NCBI RefSeq assembly: GCF_000143535.2
Contig: NC_037319.1
Coordinates: 124,001 to 188,000 of the forward strand
Source of the DNA: Botrytis cinerea B05.10
Lineage: Eukaryota > Ascomycota > Leotiomycetes > Helotiales > Sclerotiniaceae
Length of the DNA stretch: 64,000 nt
Direction of reading: 5' to 3'
The notes below the pieces were generated by a model, which saw only the letters and a list, made by a program, of their open reading frames with translations, did no database searches and was not told where the DNA came from. Shown in pieces: positions 21,181-33,081 of the stretch; position 1 is the first letter of the stretch; every line of letters starts with the position of its first letter. The translations under genes and the position numbers were made by a program.

Positions 21181-24100
21181 ATGTCGGACGTTGCGCCGCC
21201 CGTTATACCACAGCTCAATAGGCCACTGAGCTTGATACCAGTAGGCTTGAAAGAAGCAGCCCTCGATTCACCCACCTTTCGCGCGACAGCAGTGCATTTC
21301 TCTGATCAAGTGGAGATACTTGAGAAATGGCTCGATGCATACGTCAAATCCATAACCAAACTTGTTCACGATGCTTCGTCATTAGAAGATGCATTCAACA
21401 ACTTTCTCTTTCGATCGATCCCTCCTGCGAACGTTTCCGAAGCTGTCCTCGATCATGACTATACTTTGTTGGCAATGCAGAGGTTTGGAGAAGGGTCAAA
21501 GGAATGGTGGTCGCAGGTTATGGCTGGTACTAGGAAGATCGATACAAATATATGCGAACCCATCAAAGCATTTATGGCTTCAGAACTACGGAATTTTAAA
21601 GACGCCCGAAGATATTTAGAGCAGTCGCAGAAAACATTTGACTCTACATTGGCAAGATATGTGGCCCAATCGAAAACTAAAGAGCCTTCGGCGTTGCGAG
21701 AGGATGCTTTCCAAGTGCACGAAACCAGAAAAGCATATTTGAAAGCGTCTTTGGACTTTTGTTTACTTGCGCCGCAGTTGCGATATACGATCGACAAATT
21801 ACTTGTGAGAGTGTCGACTGATCAATGGAGGGAGATGAAGAGAACAAGAGAAGCCTCTTCGCTAACGTTTTCTAAATGGGGTAATGAGATGGATCGTGTG
21901 CGAGGATGGAGCAAAGAGATGGAAGCTGGTGAGGCAACATTCCGCCGTGAATTGCAGCTTGCCAGGCGAGATATTGCTGAAACTGCATCTCAGGCATCAA
22001 AGCCATCCAGAGAATTGGAGGACTACAATCTTTCAACAGTTGCATACCTTGGCTCAAGAGGTCCTTCGACTGGGCTTATCCAACCTCAAAGCAAACATAC
22101 TGAACGATCTGAAAAACAAGATTGGCTGTTTCTACGAACAATATCTGGCAAGCCCGCAAGAACTTTGTGGGTCCGTCGCTGGTTTTACGTTAAAGATGGG
22201 ATCTTTGGTTGGTTAGTACAAGGAATACAATCTGGGGGAGTAGAGGAAAGTGAGAAGATTGGCGTCCTTCTTTGTAATGTGAAACCGGCTGTTCAGGAAG
22301 ATCGACGATTCTGTTTCGAGGTCAAAACCAAAAATCAAACAATTCTTGTTCAAGCAGAGACCCAAGCTATCCTTATGGAATGGCTCGAGGCTTTTGAACT
22401 TGCTAAAAATAAAGCTCTCGAGGCTAGTGCAAATCCCAGAACGCTCCGCGCTGGAGGAATTGATCCTGCATTCGCTATTACTCCACCTTCTATCCCCGAA
22501 TTTGCTGCCAAAAATGCAGATGGTCAAATTTTGTATGGCAGTGAGGATATGATTGAAAGGTCTGGCACGCTACCTATTCCTGGCGCAGAGTTTACTGGAA
22601 GACCCAGTTCGGATATCGTCCCTCCTCGCCGTTCTGTTACTTCAAGAGAAGAGGGCGAAACTGGTCGAGAACATGCTGCTAGAATCATGCAAAAACTGGA
22701 CCTACACAGAAAGTCGACTAGTATGCAGTCAAATGAACCTCCAAGTGTATCTCAATCTGCATCAGGTGGTATCGCTAGTTTGATATCAGCTAGTCATACG
22801 ATTCTTCCTATTTCTGCCCCTTCAACCTCTACAAATACTCTTCCCAATCCACAAATTACCTTACAATCACCAACTCAAGATTATACTACAAGTACCTTGG
22901 CGCCATCAACACTCATAAATCCACCTGCTCCTACGAACTTGAGCAAATCGGCAGTGATCGTTAGTGGAGAGCGTGGAATTGGCATTGGTCAGGGTGACGC
23001 TAGTGGGGGGATGCCTAGTGGTATAATGGCCAATTTATGGGGCAGTAGCAATTGGGGATACATCAATCGCCTTGAAAAGGGAGAGATCAAAACCCCAAGC
23101 TTAGGATCTCGCTCAGCACCTGGGAGCCCACGTATAAAACCTTTAGATCCATCTCCAAAGATAGGTACGGACGAGAACTTAAAGCCCGATAATGGACCTG
23201 GGTCTGCAAAGAGCCCCACTAGTCCATTGACTGATTCTTTAACAACCCCAGTATCCTCACCCGCGGCCCACCGAAAAGCCGCTAGTGCTAGTATCGACAT
23301 TGAAGTTGCGCGTGCAGCAAATCAATCTGCATCTAGACCAGAAGTATATCCCAGCAATTACCCAATCCAGCTGAAAACTCAAGATGCACAATTTCGAATG
23401 CTATTTCCAAACGTTCCACGAGAAGACAAAGTTATACTTGTCTTTCGTGCGACTTGGAATCCAAATGAGCAGCATGATTTTCCTGGAAGGGTTTACGTCA
23501 CTCAAAAAGATATATACTTTTATAGTCATCATTTGGGCCTTGTTTTGATAACTGGCGTCAAGTTGGCTAGTATTAGTGAAGTCACAGCTGCTCCAGGCAG
23601 AGATTGTGACTTCCTATTCCTACATCTCCTCGATACTTCACCTGATACAGGATTTACTAGGATCACCATTAAAACTTTCCTTGAGCCTCTTCGGTTACTC
23701 CAATCAAGACTAAATTTTTTGGTTGATATAAATCAAGCTGAGAATCCTATGGGTTTAGAAGACATCATGACGGCATTAATCAAAATGGAGCATGAAGACC
23801 CTACTAGAAGTCCCAGCATGGAGAGTTGGGAGGATGTCGACGTCAATACACCAATCGATGATGGAACGATCTCAGGTCGTACTTACAGTCGTAGAGATCG
23901 TGATCTCAGAGCCTCTTTGCACGTTGAGCGCGGGCTCAATTTCAATAGAAAGGGGAAGGAAGTGCAGAAATTTCAACTTCCTTCTCAGCCTGTTATTTAC
24001 GAGCCACCTGATATGCAACGAAAGACAGTCGAGCGAGAATTTGGTATCAGTCCAAAGGCCCTTTTCCACCTCATGTTTGGTGATAAAAGTGCAGTGTTTC

Positions 24101-25481
24101 AACTGCTTTACCATGAACGGAGAGCACAAAAGATTGCTCAAGGTCCATGGGTTCATCTTGATGGTAATCACATGCGTCGAGACTTCGAATTTCAGATTGA
24201 CTACGTTGATTCCTGGCGAAGATCACGACAAGCAAACGTTGTTGATCATCAAATTATTGATATCATGAACGACCACGTATGTTATGTTGTTACGGATTCC
24301 AAGACCCCTTGGCATCTACCACATTTCCAAGATTTTATGCTGGTCTCGAAGATCGTTATCACACATGTCGCCAAATCAAAGTGCAAATTGGCAATTTATA
24401 CAAAGGTTGAATGGTCAAAATCCCCTAAAATCGGAAAAGGTCTAGTTGAGAGACAGGCTCTCGATGATTGTGCAATGGATGCTGAAGATTTGGCTGATGT
24501 TATTGCTGATCAAGTTCGAAAGTTGGGACCTAATAGCAGGACAAAGAAGGCTATCCATATTTACGGACACGTAGGTCACCAAACAACAGTCTCACTTTTT
24601 TCAGCCAACGACGCAAGCAAGTCCAAACGACCACAAATCAAGCAACGTACACTCACAAACATGTTGCTCGAGACACTCAGCTCGTTTGGTGAGAGTTGTA
24701 TATCATCGGTGATGATGTGGACGTTTGCGGTATTCCGATCTATATGGAAAATATCCAGTGCCCACACCATAATTTTGACTGCATTGATATTGAGCATGTT
24801 GGTAAACGCATTCCTTACTGGCCGCGATACATCAGAATGGTGGACAGAACGGAATGCAGCAAAATTCATGAGTCGCATGGGAGTTGGTCCCAATCCAAGC
24901 ATGAGCAAAGCAATATATTTGAAAGATCTTGACAAAGCTGTGAATAACTTGTCGACGGGAGTCCAGAGTTCCCATGAGAGCAAATGGCAGGCATTCATTA
25001 TCTCCCCAACCTTGGATATATGCTAACATGATTCGATAGTTACGCGCAATTTATGGAGATCGCGAATGTTACAGATCTGAATGCTCCTTATGAGATGGCA
25101 GGGTCACCATTCACCAAAACGTCAACAAAATCAACAGCCAAGAGACTTCGAAGAACCCGTCAACATCTGGGCTCGTACAGATACGATCTAATGATCGCTA
25201 TGCGAGTGGTTAACAACATCGAGAGAAATGTGCTAAAAGCGGAATGGGAAAATTGGCTCCTGGATGAGAACCTGAGATGCAAACAAGCTCATATGATGTT
25301 GCGAGAGAACCAGACAAATAGTCTACCAAATAGTAAAGCCAAGGGAGGTTCACACCAACAAGTTCTTCAGGTGGATGATAACATGAATGAGCTCAGAAAG
25401 TGGCATCAGGAGTATTGTGGTAGCTGTAAAGCAGAACAGGATTTGCTCACACAAGGAGAGGAGGGTGTAACATTCGGTTGA
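21181..25481 (+). CDS. Sip3/Lam-type BAR-PH-GRAM-VASt membrane lipid-transfer protein
   Basis: Orthologous in layout to yeast Sip3/Lam3 and Ysp1/Lam1, ER-anchored sterol-transfer proteins at ER-plasma-membrane contacts. Exons 21181-24986 and 25040-25481; 1415 residues. Order: BAR-like helical domain (about 1-270); PH domain (about 305-410, QDWLFLRT...WVRRWFYVKDG...WLEAFELAK); Ser/Pro/Thr-rich disordered linker (about 430-720); GRAM domain (about 735-835, FPGRVYVTQKDIYFYSHHLG); VASt domain (about 953-1120, beginning SPKALFHLMFGDKSAVFQ); one membrane helix (about 1194-1215, TIILTALILSMLVNAFLTG); then a short cytosolic tail rich in basic/helical sequence (LRRTRQHLGSYRYDLMIAMRVVN). Without the second splice the frame would stop at 25026. 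The downstream tail is clearly coding, and the junction needs a GC donor at 24987, giving ESKCYAQFMEIANV. GT alternatives nearby are in the wrong phase or longer and weaker. Confidence 0.9.
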
Positions 25482-26641
25482 GAGCAGTAAACATGTACCT
25501 ACACTGTGATATCTTTGGCATCATTACCTACCTAATTAGGCTTATCGGCGGCATATCTATTGATCAAGGCGTTGGGTACAACATCATTGGGTTTTGGTCG
25601 ACGGACACAGCCGAACTTTTTGCATAGCCAAGGATAGATTTTATGGAGTGGTAAAATTAGTCACACACTCTCTCTACCTTTCCTTTGTACATAAATGAAT
25701 AATACATAACAAATAAAGATCCAAGACGTTCATACTCAAAAGCAAGATTATCTATCTCTCACCAACATCGGAGGGAAACCAATCAATCATCTGATGCCTT
25801 TTCTTTCCGGCAAATTTCCCCCTTTTGATGTAAAATTCGATTCCATGTTAATTGTCATTTCGGAACATGCATCCAACGTCGTCGGGAGTACAACTTGAAT
25901 TTCTGCGTACTGACGTATTCACGTATTCACGTATTCACGTATTCACGTATTTACGCATTCATGTATTTTATCTCTTTCATTGTCTGTGCTTGAGAAATGA
26001 CGTCAAAGCGTTTTACCCAAAAATAAGAAAGCTAGAGAGCGAGCTAGACCAATCAATGGGGGTGGAAATGATTTGTATTTAACCCCGCAATACCGCAATG
26101 CCGTAATACCGTGATAAATTACAATTCTATAATATTGCCGTAAGTATGCGGCAGAATATTACTTAGCTAGGTAGTTTTATCGATTTTCTCCTTTGTTTAA
26201 TCGTGTATTGATGCCGGCGTATCTATTATTGTTTTAACTTGGAGGGGAGGGGGCAATTGTAGGCAATTGTAAATAGATCCGGAATTTTATGAAATACCTA
26301 CATCCATCTACATCTCTCTCCCTTCCCTACCTCGTAATCTTCGATTCTTTGTTGAATGCCATCCACTCGATCTATTCAAACCGCAATCCCATGTGTCTGC
26401 TGCTTCTTGCTTATTATTGAGCTGTTACTCCTTGAACTTAACCATACACATCGCATATAACAGAGGCCAGCCCTCCACCACTCTCGAGACTCATTTCACA
26501 TATTGTTTAGGATCCTTCAGCAGTATTTCCAACTTTCCTCTCTTCATCTCCTTACATCCATAGCCTCGTGTTGGAAGCAGAGAACTCTACAATTCATTCT
26601 TGATTGAAAAAGCAAAGAATCCAACCAGCAAACATCCCAAA
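25482..26641. other. Intergenic, Sip3-like 3' side and DUF3074 gene promoter
   Basis: Holds an 8-bp tandem array (listed separately), ATACCGCAATACCG-type short repeats (26085-26120) and a pyrimidine-rich leader before 26642. No gene seen. Confidence 0.6.
25913..25965. repeat. CGTATTCA octamer tandem array
   Basis: About six copies of an 8-bp unit, the last two diverged (CGTATTTA, CGCATTCA). Confidence 0.9.
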
Positions 26642-29034
26642 ATGTCAGCTCTTCATGAAGCTCTCAAATCCCTGGGCGCGGTGAAGTACGATGATACCCC
26701 TACCGATGATTTAAAACCATTCCTGTCAGATTCATTCAACAGCGCTCAATTGATAATCGATTCAGTCCCCATACCCGACAGTATTGAATCGTCCAACAGT
26801 CGCCCGCGGTCGACTACAGCATCTTCTATCGCATCCTCAGCATCCGAAGTCTTCGCATCTAATGCTAGATCTCCGCCCCCGCCTCACGATATTGAATCGC
26901 TACAGAAGGAGTGGAAACAAATAAAATTAAGACCGGCTGATAATCCACTGGGGATGAGTGTATATTCTTGTAAGGGAAAGGATGGAAAGGGCACTTGGTT
27001 TGCGAGGAGGAGTGTACACGAAGGACTGGGGTTTACAAAATGGAAGAGAGGCTTAGAGAGGGAATTTCCAGAAACCTTAAAGGTCCAGGGGGGTCCAGGT
27101 GAAGGTAATATTAGAGGTATTGGTGGAGAGAAGAGGGTGGCGTATAATAATGTTGCTGGGACTGGGAAAATGGAAGGTACGTTTATAAGAAATTTGGATG
27201 AAGGATAACGGTCTAATGTGTACCAGTATATCTTTTATCAGCACAATTTCCAGGACCAACCACTCCGAGAGATTTTGTCACTATGTTCATCTCCTCAGAT
27301 CAAGCGCTCAAAGAACAAAATAACAACGAAGTACCCCGCCATTTCATGGTGATATCGAAGCCATGTCAACATCCAGATGCTCCACCGCGTGATGGATACA
27401 TAAGAGGAAACTATGAATCTGTTGAATTTATTCGAGAAATACCAATTAAGAAACTACCTCCCAAAAGATCTGCATCTACATCTGATCTTACAAAGGGACA
27501 TGCAAGAGATAGGTCCGCTTCGAATTTAGGCAAAGAGGCCGTTTTGAGGAATGCTCATCAGAAGCATGATTCATCCACTACAGAAGAAGAAAGAGAGAAA
27601 ATTCGTAAGCAAGCTTCACGTTCCGAAAGTAATCTAGCTCTGGTTGAGACAGAGGAGAAGACGCCCGCACCAAGTGAGGACGATGAATGGGAACAAAATC
27701 CTATTGAGTGGATTATGGTCACCAGAAGTGACCCTGGTGGAGGTATACCACGATTTATGATTGATCGTGGGACACCATCAGCTATTGTTTCGGATGCAGG
27801 TAAATTTTTGGATTGGGCATGTTCGAAAACAATCGAGGATTTGGATAGTGATGATGATGAACCTACGGAAGAACTTGTTGGGGGAAATAACACAGCAGAG
27901 CCAGAAAAACGTGAACATCGGCATCACCATCACCATAATCCCGAAAAAGATCTACATAATTATCAAACCAACGGTCATCTTGCTGGTATAGATATTCAAG
28001 GAGAAAAATCGATATCTGTGACTGCTGGTCCAGCAATGTCTGCAGTGCCAACACAACAACAACCACCCGCAAATGGTGGAGGATTATACGGCATGGTAGC
28101 CGGAGTAGCAACAACAGCCGGAGCTTTATTCGCTCCATATGCACCAGCGATTATTGCTGACCGTCTACCTCCTACCACCGAATCTTCTTCGGCCCAAAAT
28201 CCCGGGCATGTACAATTTGCTAGCGAACCATCTTCAGCTCAAATTTCCGCTCCTATTACTCGCTCTCGATCATTATCCTCGTCATCTATTTCTAGCGAAT
28301 CCACAGTGGATAGTTTTGAATCAGCTCTGTCCTTCCGAAAAATAGCATCTCGAGATTCAGCTGCAGTCGAAAAGGCAAATGTACAACAGGATAAAGAGCT
28401 TCAGAAACTCGAGGAGAAGAAACGAAAACTTTTCGAAAAATTGGAGAAGGCAAAACAAAAAGAAGCGGATAAGAAAAGCGAAGATGGTGACAAAGAGAGA
28501 GAAGCAATTCGTAAAGCGGAAGAGAAACATGAGAGAGAAGTCAAGAAGATAGAGGGAAAACATAAAAAAGAAATGGAGAAATTGGAGAGGAGAAAATTAA
28601 GGGAGGAACAGAAGCAAGAGGAGAAAAAGAGGAAGAGAGAGGATAAGGAAAAAGGAGAGGAGTTACAGCAGATCAATGCTAGTTTAAGGGCGGAGATTGA
28701 AGTGTTGAGGAGAGAGAGGGAGGTTTTGAGGGATCAGGTGGGTAGTGTACAGAGGGAGAATACACTGTTAGTAGGAAGAATGGGGAGATTGGGAATACCC
28801 GGAGAGGAACTTTTAAGGGAGGTGAGAGAGGAGTTGACGGGCAACTTGAAGGGAACAGGGAGGAAGAGGGGAAGTAGTATGGGGAGTGCGAGTGGCAGTC
28901 AGAGGAGTGGTGTTGGCGGTGGTGGTGCAAAGAGCGGATTGGGTATGGGTGCTAGGGTTAGTGTGGATAGTGACAGGCCGGCTGTTGTACCAGCGGTAGG
29001 GGACAGAAATGGAGAAGTTTTAGCAAACGAGTGA
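26642..29034 (+). CDS. DUF3074 START-like domain protein with coiled-coil C-terminus
   Basis: Fungal protein of unknown biochemical role; DUF3074 belongs to the START-like lipid-binding fold group. Exons 26642-27176 and 27242-29034, 775 residues. The first ~340 residues carry the domain: SALHEALKSLGAVKYDD at the start, GKGTWFARRSVHEGLGFTKW, then AQFPGPTTPRDFVTMFISSDQ directly after the splice, and later WIMVTRSDPGGGIPRFMIDRGTPSAIVSDAGKF in pieces. Next come a His-rich patch (HRHHHHHN, about 425), a hydrophobic Gly/Ala stretch (about 470-495, GLYGMVAGVATTAGALFAP) that could dip into a membrane, a Ser-rich segment and a highly charged Lys/Glu coiled coil (about 570-700). The end is Gly/Ser-rich. 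Start chosen at 26642 because the context CAAAATGTC is strong and it begins the conserved MSALHEAL. An earlier in-frame ATG at 26600 is less likely. Confidence 0.85.
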
Positions 29035-29436
29035 AGTGTGGGAGTGTAAGAAGAGAGAGGGGAATAGGGGGGTGGAGTAGACGGATGGACTAATGTGAGA
29101 TAGTGTTTTCAGGACGAATGAGCTGAAGGCGTCCGGTACTAAGTTCTGAAATCTAGGAGACATGGTACACAGTACATAGTCGCGAAATTTCATACAGATA
29201 TACCCTTATACATAGGTACATATAATGATCATTCAGCATATAAGCAGCATATCAACTTGTCATGATGATAAAATCTCATCATCTCTCGTCGCATCCGTTC
29301 AAAATTAGATGCGGTGTGAAAATCCATTGAAATGCCCAGTTAGACCGCTTCGCTCCGCTAAACATTCAACCCCCCTGAACCCTCATAAATCAATCAATCC
29401 ACCCTTTCCATCTAGTCTTCCAAAGGAACTCAAAAT
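29035..29436. other. Intergenic, convergent 3' ends
   Basis: 3' UTRs of the DUF3074 gene (+) and the MET2-like gene (-). Nothing else seen. Confidence 0.6.
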
Positions 29437-30974
29437 TCACAAACCAATCTCGATCAATCTTTCATTAAGCCACTTAACATCTTCCTTTGAATCACCCGGC
29501 CCTCCAGCCCAATGTCCCCATATGCTAGGGAAAACATCGAGTTTGCCGATGCCGGGTCGCATGAGGGAGACTTCTATTTCGGAGTCTTCGGGTCTGTGGG
29601 AGTGTTAGTGGGGTTTGTTGGAGGAGAGTAGAGGGGAAGGAATTGAGAGAAGATTGAAGAATAGGAGAAGAAGAAAAGGAAGAGAAAATACGTACGGGAA
29701 ATACAGATCTGTTTTTCCGGGTAAAACAAGCATCTGGGCTTTGATGGCTCTCATTGCAGCGGCAAAATCCCCATTGTAGGGAGATTGGTTGGAGACGTCG
29801 CCAGAGGCCCAGGTGTGGAGCATTGTTAGGAGGTTTTCTGGATCTGTTTTGGGGGGGGAGTGTTAGAATCGAATGGGTGGGATAATAAGAAGGAGGGACA
29901 AGAAAGAAAATACCTTTCGAAAGGGCCCATTTCTCCCAGAAATTCTTCATGAAATCTTCTAGATCTTTGAACCCCAGAACGGTCTTGAAGAGTTCCGCCC
30001 TGTAAAAAGCCTACAATTGTATTAGGATACCCTCGCAGTCTTACCCACGATGTAATTCCACCCACTACATTACCAAGATTAACTCACCTGACTGAATCCC
30101 CATCCAGCATAACCCCTCCCGAAAGCCTTCAATCCCACCTCCCTTTCCTCCTTACTCCAAACCCTCACTTCTTCTCCTCCCTCTCCTTTCACAGCCACAC
30201 CTCCCTTGGATCCTGCGCTCGAAAGACTCTTAGCAGCTAACAGTGCAGATTTAACACCTTCTAAAAAGACCTGATTGTGAAGAGCTGTTTTTGCAGACCC
30301 GCAAAAGGGAACACAGATATCCATGAATGAGGGGTACATGGTAGCCCATTGATAGGTTTGACCTGCGCCCATAGACCAACCGATCACAGCGCGAGCATGG
30401 GTGATTTGGAGATGGGCAGTCACGAGGGTGTGTTGAGCGCGGACGTTGTCATAAAAAGTTACTTTTGGGAAAGGAGAGATGGAGGAATTGGATGGAGACT
30501 TTTTTGAGCGTAAGTAATGAGGATCAGGAGGAGGGGGGGGGGGGGGGGTGGAGGAGGAAGAGGAGGGGAAACTCACGGTTGATTCGCCATTGCCGAAAAG
30601 GGCGGTAATGATTATGAAGTATTTTTGGGGGTTCAATACTTGGTCTTCTCCAATGAGCCATTCGTTGTCCGCGATTGCTATTTACGTTTAGCGATGACAT
30701 CCTTTGCATACCTTGTCTTTTGACGTGACTCTCAACTCCAATAATGCCATCATATAGATAGATGTACAGGTCGATAGCGCCGGTTTCATCACTCACCTCC
30801 AGAAAACCAAGAAGGGTAGATGATAGCAGGGGAACTTGGGTCTCCAAATGTCTTGAATGCAATATGAGCATCAGGAATTTCTTGGCCAGATTGAAGCTTC
30901 CAATTTCCGAGAGAGTATCTTTGGACCCCGGGTGCTAATTTGAGAGACGAGAGTTGAGAGGGTAGAGAGTCCAT
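29437..30974 (-). CDS. MET2/homoserine-acetyltransferase-family alpha/beta hydrolase
   Basis: Exons on the minus strand: 30974-30797, 30677-30577, 30498-30088, 30010-29914, 29843-29696, 29593-29437; 363 residues. Alpha/beta-hydrolase fold with the acetyltransferase-family order: PSWFSGAIADNEWLIGEDQVLNPQKYFIIITALFGNGEST, shown here only in parts by exon joins, then the nucleophile elbow GWSMGAG (Ser about 135), acid GKTDLYFP (Asp about 308) and His in WGHWAGGPGD (about 339). The family acylates homoserine (Met pathway), but many fungal paralogues of this length have other or unknown substrates, so biosynthetic MET2 is not claimed. The true MET2 is usually longer. Intron 2 contains a 16-nt C homopolymer (G on + strand, 30533-30548). 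Confidence 0.88.
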
Positions 30975-31805
30975 TTCTTCTATGAAGCTTCTTGTGTTGT
31001 CTACTGTGATTCTCCGGGCTTTGATGTTTACCTTTGTCTTCTAGTATTCACCAGCTTCTAATAAGCAGCTCTCGGATAGCCTATATACGTGTGATAGTCG
31101 ACGAGTGGATGGGCAGATAGATGTATTTGTCAGGAATGGGGAGTAGTGCTGACCAATTAATTGACTGTTGATTTCAAATGTTCGGAGGTTAAGGTTGACC
31201 TTCCTGTCGTTCTCGGAATGCCTTCAAGAATGAATTGAGGGATACCTTTGTGTCATTGGATTGATTAGCTAGCCCATCTAGCCTCCTTTCCTTCTCTTCC
31301 CGTTTTATCGCTTCCAATTCCCGAGCTTCTCCCTCTTTCTTCCCCCTCCCTTATCATGGCGGGGTCATCAACCTTATCAGCTAAATCTCCACAGCTTCTG
31401 AACGCGGAATGAAAGCCGCTGTGTTATGTGACGAAATATGGTGGCGGAACGACGAGCAACATCAATTATCTGCATCGGCTTTACAAATTCCATAGCCGGT
31501 ATTCTCCAATTTTGTGCCGCAGATATATATATTGTGTTTCCCTCGTATTGAAGCAATTGCCCATCCGTCATCAATGTCAAGTAGGAGATTGACAGCCAGG
31601 CAGGTATTCAAAACTTCAATCCGGTATGCACACATATATCCATCCATCTGAGGCAGCGTTCTCTGTGTACTTCCCCGCTATAAAGCTCAATTACTAATTG
31701 TCCCTCGCATCACCAAGTCCCTCGCTGCCATCCAACCTCAACCACTTCTTCTCAACCACAAAACCCATCTCTATCTCCATCTCCAACCTCCACCCTTCAG
31801 CAACC
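30975..31805. other. Divergent intergenic region (MET2-like and flavin-reductase-like genes)
   Basis: About 830 bp between opposed starts. Pyrimidine-rich blocks at 31285-31355 and 31720-31800. A weak open frame on the minus strand (31377-31647) shows no domain. Confidence 0.55.
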
Positions 31806-32699
31806 ATGTCCTCCACCACCCAACAACGTGCCGACGCCGAAAAGCTCATCAACCGCAACCCGCACCGCGATTTCAAAGCCGTCGAAGCATCTCGTTCACC
31901 CTGGGACGCATCCCGATCCTGGAATCTCACACAAACCATATCTCCCTCCTGGAAACTCGGATCTGGCGCCAACGACAACGGCGAGTCTCTCAAGATCCCC
32001 CACGTCGAAATCGATCCCTACGAAGAAGGCCGCCCCGCAGTCTACAACTACAAGTTGCTGATCTCCTCCATCATTCCACGTCCCATTGGCTTTGTCAGTA
32101 CGCGCAGCGCGGACGGGAAATTCACAAATCTAGCCCCGTTCAGTTATTTCAACATGATTAATCACGACCCCCCACTTTTCACCTTGGGATATGCAGGAGG
32201 ATTGGAGAATGCGAAAGATTCGTTGAAGAATCTCAAGGAGACGGGTGAATGCACCATCAATATCATCTCGGAGCATTTCGTCGAAGCGGCAAACTCTACT
32301 TCGATTAATGCACCGTATGGCGAATCGGAATGGGCATTCAGTGGACTGACGCCCGCTCCGTGTACAACTGTCAAGACGAGTAGAGTGCTAGAATCACATT
32401 TTAGTGTCGAGGGAAAACTGGAGAGTTTGAAGGAATTTGAGAGCAAAGCGACGCCAGGCAAGAAGACGGGCGTTTTGGCAATTATCGAGGGAACCAGATT
32501 TTGGGTTAGGGAAAATGCCATCAATGAAGAGAAGAATATTGTTGATCCGGCAGTCCTGAAACCAATCTCAAGATTGGGAGGGATTACTTATGGGAGAACT
32601 GTAGATGGAACAGAAATTCCAAGACCGGATTATGACACTGCGGTTGGTAAGGATGAGGAGGCGAAGAAATTGGTGAAGCCTAAGCTTGATGGTCAATGA
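31806..32699 (+). CDS. Flavin-reductase-like (FMN-binding split-barrel) protein
   Basis: Single exon, 297 residues from the chosen ATG (CAACCATGTCC context). The core carries the flavin-reductase-like pattern: NYKLLISSIIPRPIGFVSTRSADG, then NLAPFSYFNMINHDPPLFTLGY, then ETGECTINIISEHFVEAAN and NAPYGESEWAFSGL, then TRFWVRENAINEE. These are the hallmarks of the split-barrel FMN-binding proteins (flavoredoxin/DIM6-NTAB type), which use NAD(P)H-reduced flavin in aromatic or nitrogen metabolism or act as oxidoreductases of unknown substrate. An in-frame ATG at 31698 would add 36 residues rich in Ser/Pro, possibly a targeting leader, but it is less supported. It is divergent from the MET2-like gene. 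Confidence 0.85.
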   Translation: MSSTTQQRADAEKLINRNPHRDFKAVEASRSPWDASRSWNLTQTISPSWKLGSGANDNGESLKIPHVEIDPYEEGRPAVYNYKLLISSIIPRPIGFVSTRSADGKFTNLAPFSYFNMINHDPPLFTLGYAGGLENAKDSLKNLKETGECTINIISEHFVEAANSTSINAPYGESEWAFSGLTPAPCTTVKTSRVLESHFSVEGKLESLKEFESKATPGKKTGVLAIIEGTRFWVRENAINEEKNIVDPAVLKPISRLGGITYGRTVDGTEIPRPDYDTAVGKDEEAKKLVKPKLDGQ

Positions 32700-33081
32700 T
32701 TTGCTTGTATATTGATTTTGAGAGGTAGAGGATTATCAACATTGGCAGTTCATGAAAGAAGAATAGAATATCAAGTAGAAAATCATGTAGTTGTATATCA
32801 AATCGACTGCATATAGATGACATGCTACATAGGCTGCAAACGCATACTCTGTTGCAAAAATTCACCCCTATATACCTTGTCTCGAGACTTTCAAGAAATT
32901 CCACCAGCCAACCGTCCTTTGATGAAACGTTCTCCCATGAACAAGCCTCCGACCGAGATATACAAGGGTATTACCTTCCTCCAGGCAAAAATGCATACGT
33001 AAAGCAAGCAAACAACCGTCCCGCCCTCAAACTCCCAGCCTCATTCAGTCCCCCGAATAACAGTCCCATACCCAACGCACA
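32700..33081. other. Intergenic, convergent 3' ends
   Basis: 3' UTRs of the flavin-reductase-like gene (+) and pde1 (-). Nothing else seen. Confidence 0.6.

Noticed and set aside
25027..25052. True C-terminus of the Sip3-like protein at 25026
   Set aside because: The following 25040-25481 frame continues tail-like coding sequence and is joined in phase by a plausible GC-AG intron.
29437..30974. Biosynthetic MET2 (homoserine O-acetyltransferase)
   Set aside because: Family is right, but length (363) and lack of substrate-defining evidence do not allow the specific enzyme call.
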